Shown piece by piece: positions 34,959 to 44,037 of a DNA stretch of 64,000 nucleotides; within the stretch, counting starts at the first letter, position 1, and each line of letters opens with the position of its first letter. The stretch is from the NCBI GenBank assembly GCA_937889015.1, contig CALARR010000223.1, forward strand, positions 55,644-119,643, written 5' to 3'. The notes beneath the pieces were generated by a model. The model had not been told where the DNA came from. It saw only the letters and a program-made list of their open reading frames with translations, and did not search any database. The stretch comes from an uncultured Planctomycetales bacterium (GTDB taxonomy: Bacteria; Planctomycetota; Planctomycetia; Pirellulales; Thermoguttaceae). Made by a program: the position numbers and the translations under genes.

Positions 34959-36434
34959 TCAGCGTTTATCGTTCAGCGTTTCTGGCTTTACCCGGGGCGT
35001 TGGATTGGGCTCCTGGCCGGCAGTGCGTTGGTTGCGGCCGGGGCGGCCGAGATCCCCCAGATCCTCGCGGGCCTTTTCGGCCAAGGCCGTGAGCCGCTGG
35101 ACCACGTCGGGTTGCTGGGTGATGAGGTTGTGCTGTTCGGAGATGTCGGCGGCGAGGTCGTACAGCGCCGCCTCCTGTTTGGGGCGGCCGCGGCCTTGGA
35201 TCACCAGCGAGTCCAGCGGCAGGTAGAGTTTCCACTGGCCGCTGCGGACCGCCTGGAGTTGATCCATGTGATAGTAGTAGAAGGCCTCATGGGGCGACTG
35301 GGCACCTGGTTGGGCCGACATGAGCGGCCAGATGTCGCGGCCGTCGATGGGGCGGTCTTGGGGCGGTTGTGTGCCGGCCAACCGGGCGAAGGTCGGCAGG
35401 AGGTCCATTGTGGTGGCCACCTCGCGGCAGACGGCAGCGGCCGGGACGTGCCCTGGCCAACGGACGAGGCAGGGAACGCGCATGCCACCTTCGCGCGTGC
35501 TGTAGCCCCAACCGGTCAGTGGTGCGTTGCTGCCCTGGGGCGGGTTGCGTTTGGGGGCTCCGTTGTCGCTGGTCCAGACGAACAGCGTGTGCTCGTCCAG
35601 GCCGAGGTTCTTCAGCGAAGCCAGGATCTCGCCGGTCGACCAGTCCAGTTCCTCGACCGAATCTCCCCAGTCGCCGTTGGCGCTCTTGCCGCGGAAGGCC
35701 GGGCTCGAGAAGGCGTGCGTGGTGCTACCGGGCATGGCCTGAGGGAGATAGAGGAAGAAAGGCTGCTGACGATTGGCCGTGATGAAGCGGATGGCCTCCT
35801 GGGTATAGCGCTGGGTGAGATAGTCGCGGTCGACGGGAGCCTCGATAACCTCTTCGCCGCGCATCAGGGGCAGTTCGGGCCAGGGTTTTTCGGGCCGGGC
35901 GGTCATGTCGTCGCTGTAGGGAATACCGAAGAACTCGTCGAAGCCCTGGCGTGTGGGCAGGAACTGCGGTTGATCACCGAGGTGCCACTTGCCGATGATC
36001 GCCGTGCGATAGCCGGCCGCTTTGAGCACCTCGGCGATGGTGATTTCGTTGGGGTGGAGCCCTTTCTGCGCCACCGGTTGGAGCACGGCTCCGCCCGTGT
36101 CGCTGAGGTGCATGTTGATCCGCCGCGGATAGCAGCCGGTCATGATACTGGAACGCGAGGGCGTGCAGACGCCACTGGAGACATAGAAGTCGGTGAACTT
36201 CAGGCCCTCGGCGGCAAGGCGATCGATATGCGGCGTGCGGTGCAGTTTTGACCCAAAGCACCCGACGTCACCGTATCCCAAGTTGTCGCAGAAGAAGATG
36301 ACGAAGTTGGGTGGCCGGGCTGTCTTACTGGGGGCGGCCGCGGCAAGGTTCGTCAAGCCGATCAACACCAGCAAGGCTCCGGGAAGGATCAAGTCCCGAA
36401 GATGGTGCGAGAGAGCGGGGACGGGATACGGCAT
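34959..36434 (-). CDS. Secreted sulfatase (type I, formylglycine-dependent)
   Basis: A 491-residue arylsulfatase-family hydrolase of sulfate esters. A signal peptide (LPGALLVLIGLTNLAAAA) precedes the catalytic domain. The formylglycine site is C90 in CTPSRSSIMTG. The first metal ligand motif reads CDNLGYGDVGCFG, with DN in place of the usual DD. Other family marks are AIIGKWHLG, FVWTSDNGAP and DRPIDGRDIWPL. The substrate is unknown; planctomycetes use many such enzymes on marine or plant sulfated sugars. A second sulfatase lies at 57880-59457. Confidence 0.92.
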   Translation of the reverse strand: MPYPVPALSHHLRDLILPGALLVLIGLTNLAAAAPSKTARPPNFVIFFCDNLGYGDVGCFGSKLHRTPHIDRLAAEGLKFTDFYVSSGVCTPSRSSIMTGCYPRRINMHLSDTGGAVLQPVAQKGLHPNEITIAEVLKAAGYRTAIIGKWHLGDQPQFLPTRQGFDEFFGIPYSDDMTARPEKPWPELPLMRGEEVIEAPVDRDYLTQRYTQEAIRFITANRQQPFFLYLPQAMPGSTTHAFSSPAFRGKSANGDWGDSVEELDWSTGEILASLKNLGLDEHTLFVWTSDNGAPKRNPPQGSNAPLTGWGYSTREGGMRVPCLVRWPGHVPAAAVCREVATTMDLLPTFARLAGTQPPQDRPIDGRDIWPLMSAQPGAQSPHEAFYYYHMDQLQAVRSGQWKLYLPLDSLVIQGRGRPKQEAALYDLAADISEQHNLITQQPDVVQRLTALAEKAREDLGDLGRPGRNQRTAGQEPNPTPRVKPETLNDKR

Positions 36435-36658
36435 CGCCGGCTCCTATTGATAGGAATTTGTGATTCCCGCATAGTGCATTGAGTCTAGCCGGGCAAGCCC
36501 GGTGAAGCAAGGTGGAGAGGGGAGAGTGGGGGGCTATTGGGGCCTGCATAGCGAATGAACCGAGGGCCGGGCACCGACCGCAGGTTGGTCGCGGGAGCCC
36601 GGTTTTCCCGGCCTTCCGTTCTCTCGGCCGGGGCCGTTAGCAATGCAGAGGTCAATAG

Positions 36659-36796
36659 AAGGTCAACGGCGAGTATGAGTCAGGCAGCGAGCTTGATGGT
36701 AAACGGCAAGAGTGCTGGCCGCTGTTCACCTTCGCCTACCTGACCGCGCTGGCCTGCTGCGGCGCGTTGGTTGTTGGGCATGCGGCTGAGTGGAAC
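36659..36796 (+). pseudogene. feoB: Possible C-terminal remnant of ferrous iron transporter FeoB
   Basis: The frame is open from just after a TAG at 36656 and reads, before the small gene below, ...ECWPLFTFAYLTALACCGALVVGH. FeoB proteins end with a similar WxLFxxxYxTxLAYxxA helix, so this looks like the last transmembrane segment of a deleted FeoB. No other part of FeoB is present and no good start codon lies in the frame. The match is short, so the call is tentative. Confidence 0.35.
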
Positions 36797-36955
36797 ATGA
36801 CCGTTATGACCCAAGATTTCATTGCCGCCGGCGCCATCCTGCTCGCACTCAGCTATCTCGTGCGCCGATGGGTACGCTTCTGGCGACGCAAGGCAATGCC
36901 CGACGGCACGGCATGCGGCTGCATGAAATACGCTCCCCGGTCCGGCCGTTGGTGA
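36797..36955 (+). CDS. Small single-TM protein with a Cys motif, FeoB-associated type
   Basis: A 52-residue protein beginning MTVMTQDFIAAGAILLALSYLVRR, i.e. one TM helix followed by a basic stretch (WVRFWRRK) and GTACGCMKYAPRSGRW. This layout (one helix, Arg-rich stretch, Cys-x-Cys) resembles the small Cys-rich membrane proteins encoded next to feoB. It follows in frame on the possible FeoB tail. A slightly later start at 36806 is possible. Its expression without feoB is doubtful. Confidence 0.4.
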   Translation: MTVMTQDFIAAGAILLALSYLVRRWVRFWRRKAMPDGTACGCMKYAPRSGRW

Positions 36956-37024
36956 CCATCACCCGGCCGCGCGACCAATAGAGCAGTCGGGTACGGCCTG
37001 GTCGCGCCTGGCCCCGGCGTGGAA

Positions 37025-38851
37025 TTATTCGAGGGGGACTCCGGCCGGCGAGACACCGTGCGTGCTGATCTCGCCGCGGAGTTCCTTGCCCAAGTGGCTG
37101 TGGTGCCGGCTGTAGAGGAAGTAGATCAGCAGGCCAATGGCAAGCCACACGAAGAGCCGAACCCAGTTCTCCCAGCCCAAGTAGACCATCAACGCCAGGC
37201 AGAGCACAATTCCGGCGGGTGCGACGAAACCGAGCATGGGCGTGCGGAAGGGGCGGTTGGCCGTGGGGTTCAGTCGCCGCATGAGCAAGACCGCGGAACA
37301 GACGATCACGAAGGCGAAGAGCGTGCCGATGTTGACCATGTGGCCCATGGCCTCCAGGGGAAACAGCGAAGAAACGAAAGCCACCACGATTCCGGTCAGG
37401 ATGGTGGCGCGATGGGGCGTGCGGAATACGGGATGTACGGCGCCGAAGAAGCTGTAGGGGAGGAGGCCATCGCGGGCCATGGCCAGGAGAACACGAGGCT
37501 GGCTGAGCATCATGACCAGCAACACGCTGGTGATGCCTGTCAGAGCGCCCACGTTGATGATTACCAAGGCGAACCGTCCCTGGAGCTTTTCGAATACCCC
37601 GGCGATGGGGGCGTTGAGCGGGATCTGCGGATAGGGAACGATCCCGGTGATTACAGCGGCGACGGCGATGTACAGCACCGTACACACGGCCAGAGACGCG
37701 ATGATTCCGATGGGCACGTCGATGTGCGGCCGGCGCGCCTCCTCGGCGTGCGTGGAGACCGAATCGAAGCCGATGTAGGCGAAGAAGATCAAAGCCGCCC
37801 CCTGGCCGACCCCGAACCAGCCGTAGGGCATGAAGGGGGTCCAGTTGGTCGGATCGACGAATTGCAGGCCGGCAAAGATGACGAACAAGACAACGAGGAT
37901 TTTGACCGCCACCATTCCGGCGTTGAACCCGGCGCTTTCGCGAATTCCGAGCACGAGAATGAGGGTGAGGATGGCCGTAATGCCGATCGCGGCGGCGTTG
38001 CAGGTGATGCGATAACCTCCGATTACCAGCGGTGTTCGCTCATAGGCCTGGAAGCCGTCTTGGTTCGCCTTGTGGACCTGTTCCAGCTTCTCCGCCAACA
38101 CGGAGCCGGGTTCATATTGCAGGAGCTTCTCGAGCTCGCTCTTGATGCGCGCGATCGAATCGTCGGCAGAGGCACCGTGAAGGTCGCGGACCCTGGCCAG
38201 CGACTCGGCGCTGAACTGCACTTGCACATTCTGCACGCGTTCGATGTTTTGTTCGGGCTTCAGCGGGAGGGAGAGAGGCGTGGTTCCCTGTTCGGCGCGC
38301 ATGGGGATACCTGTGGCCGACTCGATGACCAGGATTCCGGCCGTCTGATAGTCAACGTGTTGTGTGGCAGCGGTGAAGGGGTCGGTGGCCAGCCAGGCAG
38401 GGATGGCCAAGAGGACCTGACCGTTTCGCTTGAAGAGACTCAAGAAGCTGATGAAGTAGTGCGACCAACCGTTGGCCACGGTGGCCGAAGCCATCATGTA
38501 TTCCAGCACGAGGTCCCAGCCGATGATCCAGGCCACCAGCTCACCGAGCGAAACGTAGGCATACGTGTAGGCGCTGCCAGCAATGGGCGCCATGGAGGCG
38601 AACTCGGCATAGCACAGGGCGGCGAAAGCGCAGGCCAGTCCGGCAATCACGAAAGAGAGGATCAGCCCCGGTCCGGCGTACTGTCGTGCAGCCACCCCGG
38701 TGAGGACGAAGATCCCCGTGCCGATGATCGCCCCGATCCCAAGCGAAGAGAGCGCCACTGGTCCCAGCACGCGCCGCAAGCGATGTTCGCCGGCCATCTC
38801 GGACAAGAGCACTTCCAGCGACTTCTTGGCAAAGAGTTGATTTCGAGCCAT
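37025..38851 (-). CDS. APC-superfamily amino-acid permease with a large insert
   Basis: A 608-residue transporter of the cationic amino acid transporter type. The start GIGAIIGTGIFVLTG in TM1 is the family hallmark. Between about residues 170 and 285 there is a long hydrophilic insert (IPMRAEQGTTPLSLPLKPEQ..., then an Ala/Glu/Lys-rich helix with SIARIKSELEKLLQYEPGSVLAEKLEQVHKAN) that ordinary members lack. After it, TM helices resume (VIGGYRITCNAAAIGITAILTLILVLGI). Start at 38851 (ARNQLFAKKSLEVLL). The substrate is not known. Confidence 0.88.
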   Translation of the reverse strand: MARNQLFAKKSLEVLLSEMAGEHRLRRVLGPVALSSLGIGAIIGTGIFVLTGVAARQYAGPGLILSFVIAGLACAFAALCYAEFASMAPIAGSAYTYAYVSLGELVAWIIGWDLVLEYMMASATVANGWSHYFISFLSLFKRNGQVLLAIPAWLATDPFTAATQHVDYQTAGILVIESATGIPMRAEQGTTPLSLPLKPEQNIERVQNVQVQFSAESLARVRDLHGASADDSIARIKSELEKLLQYEPGSVLAEKLEQVHKANQDGFQAYERTPLVIGGYRITCNAAAIGITAILTLILVLGIRESAGFNAGMVAVKILVVLFVIFAGLQFVDPTNWTPFMPYGWFGVGQGAALIFFAYIGFDSVSTHAEEARRPHIDVPIGIIASLAVCTVLYIAVAAVITGIVPYPQIPLNAPIAGVFEKLQGRFALVIINVGALTGITSVLLVMMLSQPRVLLAMARDGLLPYSFFGAVHPVFRTPHRATILTGIVVAFVSSLFPLEAMGHMVNIGTLFAFVIVCSAVLLMRRLNPTANRPFRTPMLGFVAPAGIVLCLALMVYLGWENWVRLFVWLAIGLLIYFLYSRHHSHLGKELRGEISTHGVSPAGVPLE

Positions 38852-39016
38852 GGGTGCTTTCCGTGAAGAGTTCTCAAGGGGGTGCGTCGAGGCGGGGTCG
38901 CAAACCTGGCCGCAGTGCGCCACAGCGCGCACGGTTGGCTTGGGCCCAGGGACGATTATACCCGGGACGCTCGCCGCCGCAAATTGGGGGGACTTGGCGG
39001 GCGCAACGCAGGGAGT

Positions 39017-40480
39017 TCAGCAAGCTCGGAGCCGGCTTTCGACCTGGCGGATCGCTTCGTCCAATTTCCAGTCCTGATTGGCCAGGGCGATAGGCTTGCC
39101 GGCCGCACGCCAGCCATCGATCCGTTTTTGCGCGGAGATCACGGTGCTGTGGCTGCGATGGCCGAAGAAGTCGCCAATCTCGCTGAGGGCGGCGCGGGTG
39201 TGTTTGCGAGCGAGCCACATGGCCAACATTCGAGGATGGCTGACGCTCTTGGCCTTGCAGTCGGATTGCAGCCGACCGGAGTCCACGCCAAACAGGTCGC
39301 AGATCGCCTTTTCGATGTCCGGCAAGCGGACTACGGGACTGCTGTAATGGATCAACTCGGCGAGGCACTTGCGGGCCATTTCCAGATCGATCGGCCGGCC
39401 GGTGGCTTGGCTGGTGGCCTGCAGGCGGCAGAGGGCTCCCGACAGCTCGCGAGCGTGATTGGTGAGGCTGGCGGCAATGAACTCTCGGACGTCGCGCGGG
39501 ACGTTCATTTCGAAGCGGGAAACAAACTGGGCCACGATGCCCAACCGTGTGGGGTAGTCGGGCGATTCCAGGTGGCAGATCATGCCGCCTTGGAGTCGCG
39601 TGGTGAGTTCCGCGGCCAGGTCCGTGAGCTCAGCCGGAGCGCGGTCCGCGGTGAAGACGAGTTGGCGTCCTTCGCGAAGCAGTTCGTCGACCGTATGCAG
39701 AAGCTCAACCTGAGTCGCGCGTTTGCCGGCCAGGAATTGCAGATCATCCAGCAGCAGCAGATCCACGCCACGATACTTGCGGCGGAAGTTGGGCAGACCA
39801 CTGCCACGCAAGGCTTCGACAAAATAGCTGGTGAACTGCTCCGCGGAAAGGTACACGGCGCGGGCCGTGCGGTGCCTGCGCGCAGCGGTCCAGATGCCTT
39901 GGAGCAAATGGGTCTTGCCGACGCCGGTGGGACCATATATCAGCAACGGGGTGATCTGCCCCGGGCGGCGCGCGGCCATTTCGGCCGAGGCGAAGCCCAG
40001 GCGGTTGGATTGGCCGACGACGTAACTCTCCAGATGGGCGAAGACGCGGCGCGGAGCGGCAGAGAGGCTCTGCGAATTCGCGCCGGCAGCGGCAGGGGCC
40101 TCGCCCGACTGGCCGGGCGGTTGGGCCAGGCTTGGATCGCGCGTGGAGGGCACGGAGGTCTGGCTGACGGAAACGGCCGCGGCGCTGCTCGGCGGCGAGA
40201 TGGTCGTCGGATCGTGGGGGGCGATTGTCTGGGACGCGTTCAGGCTGGGATCAATCTCGAATCTCACGTCGGGCGTTTTTCCCAGCACTTGCTGGCCGAC
40301 GGCTTCGAGATGGCAACGGAAGCTGCTGCGTATCCAGTCGTGAAGAAATCGATTGGGCACGCTGACCATCAGGGAATCCTCGTGGACCCGCAGCTTCACG
40401 CTGGGACCAAACCACAAGTCGAATCGTTCTTTTCCGACCCTGTCCGCCAGCGCGATCCGCAGCACGGACACGATCTCCAT
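39017..40480 (-). CDS. dnaA: Chromosomal replication initiator protein DnaA
   Basis: AAA+ initiator that melts oriC. The domain order is canonical: domain I at 1-90 (ALADRVGKERFDLWF), a Pro/Ala-rich linker, the P-loop GPTGVGKT, Walker B LLLLDDLQFL, and domain IV with SHPRMLAMWLARKHTRAALSEIGDFFGHRSHSTV for DNA recognition. I chose the ATG at 40480 because CAGGGA lies five bases upstream; a GTG at 40495 adds five residues with a Shine-Dalgarno too close. Its neighbours are a permease and a GNAT protein, not the usual dnaN-recF-gyrB. Confidence 0.95.
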   Translation of the reverse strand: MEIVSVLRIALADRVGKERFDLWFGPSVKLRVHEDSLMVSVPNRFLHDWIRSSFRCHLEAVGQQVLGKTPDVRFEIDPSLNASQTIAPHDPTTISPPSSAAAVSVSQTSVPSTRDPSLAQPPGQSGEAPAAAGANSQSLSAAPRRVFAHLESYVVGQSNRLGFASAEMAARRPGQITPLLIYGPTGVGKTHLLQGIWTAARRHRTARAVYLSAEQFTSYFVEALRGSGLPNFRRKYRGVDLLLLDDLQFLAGKRATQVELLHTVDELLREGRQLVFTADRAPAELTDLAAELTTRLQGGMICHLESPDYPTRLGIVAQFVSRFEMNVPRDVREFIAASLTNHARELSGALCRLQATSQATGRPIDLEMARKCLAELIHYSSPVVRLPDIEKAICDLFGVDSGRLQSDCKAKSVSHPRMLAMWLARKHTRAALSEIGDFFGHRSHSTVISAQKRIDGWRAAGKPIALANQDWKLDEAIRQVESRLRAC

Positions 40481-41004
40481 ATCGTCCCTGGTCACTTCCT
40501 GAGTACCCCGGCGCGCAGGATCTCCGCCAAGACAACCTGCAGTTGATGAAAAATACGCCCAACGAAACGCAAAGACGATTGCGCAAGAGATGCAATCTGC
40601 GACGGCTATTGGCTTTCAGAAAAGAAATACAAGCTAAGACCATCGCCTTCTGCGAGGATCTGGGCTTCCGTGGGTCGCCCTCGTTGTATTCCTTATCTGA
40701 GGGTCAATGAGCGGCCGACTGAAGTTCTCCTCTCGATGTCACCCGAGACGCTGATTGTAGCCGTGCTAGCATGGCTGTCAAACCACCGGTCGTGGCACGC
40801 AGGAAGTTTTTCGCAAGGCCGGGGGAGTTTGCTCCGGAATCCGCGGAAAAGACCGACGGCACACGTCGGGGGCGATTCTTTCTTTTGGAGAGCTTTCCGT
40901 GGAAAACGTGTTAGGATCGTGTGCGGCGAGTTACGGGTTGCGTCACGGGATGGCGACACAACCTATGTGGCTGGGCCAAGATCGGTTCTGCGAATGCAGC
41001 CTAG
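40481..41004. other. Non-coding region upstream of dnaA
   Basis: No convincing gene in 524 bases between dnaA and the GNAT gene (both minus). The first 200 bases are AT-richer than the rest of the window. Only one DnaA-box-like 9-mer was seen, TTTTCCACG on the minus strand near 40898-40910, so there is no clear oriC box cluster. Confidence 0.4.
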
Positions 41005-41934
41005 TCATGGAGCCTGTTCGGAAAAGACCCGCAAGAATACGGCACGCCGCTCCCAAAGCTGGAATCCAGCCGTGACGTACATGCGTACAGCGGGCCGGTT
41101 TGCGGCATCGGCAGCGACGACAAGTCGCCGGCGTCCGGCCAGCGCCGTAAGCCATTGGGCGTGGCGCGCGATCTGGGTCCCCCACCCTCGTCCCCGCGCC
41201 TCGGGCTTCAACCCCATGTAGATCAGTTCCCAGGTTTCCTGTTCGGCATAGTCGGTCAGGAGCAGACAACCGACATCCTCGTCCCCCCGCTTGACTAGAA
41301 ACCAGCGACAGGCGTCAGACTGGCCACTGGCGCGATATCCGTTGAGCACGTCTTCGATCGAGCGGATTCCGTTGAGTTGCGGGCAGTCTAGGGTTCCTTG
41401 GTAGGTTTGCTGGACGATGGCCGCCAGGCGAGATTCGAGTTCGGATGTACAGGGTTCGAACGTCAGTGGGCTGTGCGGTTGCGAGGCAGGAAAGGCGGCG
41501 GGCTCGCTCACCAGGTATGAGAGATCCGTGATCCTCTGATATCCGGTGGCTCGCAGCAAGTCGGCGTCGCCGGTTAAGGGCAGCGGCAGGAGGCATTGTG
41601 CGATGCGTACGCCTCCGCGCTGCAGGAAGTCGTTAACGGCCGCCAGGAGCCGGACAGCGGTGCTCGGCGGTTCGCCAGGCAGAAGGCGGGGGAGGACGAG
41701 TATGCCGGATTTGCCGGCTTGAACTTGTCCCAGAGCTGCTCCGACCAGTCGTTCCTCGCGCTTTGCCACCAGCAGTCCTTGCCACGTTTCCGGTGTGGCC
41801 TCAGTCCGCAGGAGTGCAGAGCGTTGGGCTCGGTCGGCGGGGGAAAGGTCGCACCACAGCAGTTCCAGAGCCGCCGGTCGTTGGTCGGGAGTGGCCGGGC
41901 CTACAGGTGGTTCGGGGGGGCTGGACTGATTCAT
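41005..41934 (-). CDS. Tandem GNAT acetyltransferase
   Basis: A 309-residue protein with two acetyltransferase halves. The C-terminal half shows the acetyl-CoA loop LKPEARGRGWGTQIARHAQW and then LVVAADAANRPAVRMYVTAGFQLWERR, as in mycothiol-synthase-like GNATs. The N-terminal half is degenerate (LVGAALGQVQAGKSGILVLPRLLPGEP). The ATG at 41934 is preferred to a GTG at 41949. Substrate unknown. Confidence 0.82.
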   Translation of the reverse strand: MNQSSPPEPPVGPATPDQRPAALELLWCDLSPADRAQRSALLRTEATPETWQGLLVAKREERLVGAALGQVQAGKSGILVLPRLLPGEPPSTAVRLLAAVNDFLQRGGVRIAQCLLPLPLTGDADLLRATGYQRITDLSYLVSEPAAFPASQPHSPLTFEPCTSELESRLAAIVQQTYQGTLDCPQLNGIRSIEDVLNGYRASGQSDACRWFLVKRGDEDVGCLLLTDYAEQETWELIYMGLKPEARGRGWGTQIARHAQWLTALAGRRRLVVAADAANRPAVRMYVTAGFQLWERRAVFLRVFSEQAP

Positions 41935-42346
41935 AGGCGTTTCTGCCACGCGTGGAAATGCGGTTCTTACGCGGTCGAACCGATCGCCTGTTGAAGGGTA
42001 TCGTGCCGCGGCACGGGGTTCTGGACCGTGTGCCGCCCCTGGCCGTCGCGATCGCGGGTCTGGCCGATGGCCGGGTCGAACGTGGCCGAGAATAGCGGTT
42101 GTTCGCTTGGGGCGTCAAGCCTTGTCGATCGGGCCGCGATGCGTACGGAGCCGTCCCCTTGAGCGGTAGTGCCGAAGTCTGGCATCCAGGCAAAAAGATT
42201 TCCCTCCTAGTCGAGAATTGGTTAGACTGGAGTAGAGGCACGATTGGGCGCATGCCCTTGTCTGCCTTGTTGTTCCGCGTTCGGCCGTTCGGCCTCGCAT
42301 TTCGCGCGCGGGACCATGATTTTGCCCATTGTGGAAAGGAACACGC
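41935..42346. other. Intergenic region before the AmmeMemoRadiSam cluster
   Basis: 412 bases with no convincing gene. It contains the divergent upstream regions of the GNAT gene and the MEMO-AMMECR1 gene. GGAAAGGA just before 42347 is a good ribosome-binding site. No clear promoter pair was recognised. Confidence 0.4.
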
Positions 42347-44032
42347 ATGAAGGCTGCCTGGCCGTCGCTGTTCGTTCTGCTGGTTCTCCTGGGCTGCGAT
42401 AGGGGCAATCCCAATGTGCCCGAGAAAGCACCGTCGGCGGATGCCGCGAAGGCTGCCGTGCCAGTCCCGGACGTGCCTGCGACCGAGAAGCCGTCGGGGA
42501 TCAGGCTCCCGGGGGCTGCTGCCGAATCTACCGCTGGTCCGGTTGAGGATGTGCCAGCCGAGCGGACCTCCAAGCCGGCCACCAAACCCAAGAGGATCCG
42601 TCGGCCAGCGGTGGCGGGCATGTTCTATCCATCGGACAAGGCCGAGTTGACCAAGACCGTCGACGGCATGTTGGCCGAAGCGAAGGATCTTTCACTGCCA
42701 CGGATTCGGGCTTTGATCTGTCCGCACGCGGGCTACGAATACTCGGGCAAGACAGCGGCCCTGGCCTATCGCCAGGTCCGCGAGGCAGATATCAAGACGG
42801 TGATTCTATTGGGTCCGCCGCACACCACCAGTTTTGTGGGCGCGGCGGTGGCCGACGTGGACGGTTTTTCCACGCCCTTGGGGGTGGTGACGGTCTCGCC
42901 CCGTGCCAGGGAGTTGGCTGCCATCCATCCGTACACGATCAATCCTGGGGCACGTATTGAGGCTCGTGACTTCGCACGCCGTGCTCCGTTGCGCTCCGAT
43001 GAGGTGGAAACCCCGCATACGTGGGAGCATTCGCTGGAGGTGCAGTTGCCGTTCCTGCAGCGTGTGCTGCCCCAAGCGCAGATTGTGCCCGTGGTGGTGG
43101 GCCAGGTGGATCCGTCCCGGGCGGCACGGATTCTGGGCAACTGGGTCGACGACCAGACGCTGGTGATCGTGAGCACCGACCTGAGCCATTACCGGAAGTA
43201 CGAGGACGCCAAGAAACAAGACGCGGCCTGCGTGAAGGCGATCTGCGATCTGGACGCCAGCCGCATCCATCCGAACGACGCCTGTGGTTCTACGGCGGTC
43301 AAGGTGCTGATTGAACTGGCCAAGGAGAGGAAGTGGAAGCCCCAGGCCTTGGAGAACGTCAACAGCGGCGACACCACCGGCGACAAGAGCCGGGTGGTGG
43401 GTTATACGGCGATCGCTTTCTGTGAATCGGGGCCGGATGCTGCCAGTGCACCGAAGCCAGGAGCGGTTTCGGCTGAACAACGCAAGGCATTGCTGAAACT
43501 GGCTCGCGATACGTTGGTGAAAGTGGTCAACCACCAGGCCGTGCCGAAGCCGGATCCTGCGGCAATGAAGTCCCCGCTCACCGAAGATCGGGCCTGTTTT
43601 GTGACCCTCACTCGAGGCGGACAGCTTCGGGGTTGCATAGGTTGTACCGCGCCGGAGGAACCGCTGTATCAAGCGGTGGTACACAAGACTGAGGATGCGG
43701 CTCTGCGAGATCCTCGGTTTCCGGCAGTGACGCCCCAGGAATTGAGCGAGATCGACATCGAGATCAGCGTGCTGACCATCCCCAAGAAGCTGGACTACAA
43801 GACGCCGGAGGAGCTTCTGAAGAAGCTCCGGCCGCACATCGACGGCGTATTACTGCGGATGGGCCAGGCGCAGTCCGTGTATCTGCCTCAGGTCTGGGAG
43901 CAGTTGCCGGACAAAGAGAAGTTCATGAACCAGTTGGCAATCAAGGCGGGCCGGACGGCAGAGGCCTGGCGCGAAGCGGGCACCGAGGTGCTGGTCTATC
44001 AGGTCGAGGCCTTTAAGGAGTTGAAGAACTGA
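42347..44032 (+). CDS. MEMO-AMMECR1 fusion lipoprotein (AmmeMemoRadiSam system proteins B and A)
   Basis: A 561-residue fusion. Residues 1-17 are a lipoprotein signal (LFVLLVLLGC, lipid-accepting C17). A Pro/Ala-rich linker follows to about 85. The MEMO domain runs from about 85 to 345 with RRPAVAGMFYPSD, CPHAGYEYSG (H127), GPPHTTSF (H159) and HPNDACGSTAV; these are the His/His/Cys metal-site residues of MEMO proteins. The AMMECR1 domain runs from about 375 to 555 with RGGQLRGCIGC and AALRDPRFPAV. The function of this family pair is not established. The spermidine-synthase-like gene starts six bases after the stop. Confidence 0.9.
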   Translation: MKAAWPSLFVLLVLLGCDRGNPNVPEKAPSADAAKAAVPVPDVPATEKPSGIRLPGAAAESTAGPVEDVPAERTSKPATKPKRIRRPAVAGMFYPSDKAELTKTVDGMLAEAKDLSLPRIRALICPHAGYEYSGKTAALAYRQVREADIKTVILLGPPHTTSFVGAAVADVDGFSTPLGVVTVSPRARELAAIHPYTINPGARIEARDFARRAPLRSDEVETPHTWEHSLEVQLPFLQRVLPQAQIVPVVVGQVDPSRAARILGNWVDDQTLVIVSTDLSHYRKYEDAKKQDAACVKAICDLDASRIHPNDACGSTAVKVLIELAKERKWKPQALENVNSGDTTGDKSRVVGYTAIAFCESGPDAASAPKPGAVSAEQRKALLKLARDTLVKVVNHQAVPKPDPAAMKSPLTEDRACFVTLTRGGQLRGCIGCTAPEEPLYQAVVHKTEDAALRDPRFPAVTPQELSEIDIEISVLTIPKKLDYKTPEELLKKLRPHIDGVLLRMGQAQSVYLPQVWEQLPDKEKFMNQLAIKAGRTAEAWREAGTEVLVYQVEAFKELKN

Positions 44033-44037
44033 GCTTT

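Noticed and set aside
36555..36743. Open frame of about 62 codons upstream of the FeoB-like remnant.
   Set aside because: Different frame from the FeoB-like peptide, Arg/Ser-rich, no family match.
40481..41004. Possible oriC upstream of dnaA.
   Set aside because: Only one weak DnaA-box-like sequence (TTTTCCACG) and no AT-rich unwinding element; the region is at most slightly AT-richer than its surroundings.
41970..42340. Several open frames on both strands in the gap before the MEMO-AMMECR1 gene.
   Set aside because: None has a family match, a ribosome-binding site or sensible composition; they look like random frames in GC-rich DNA.
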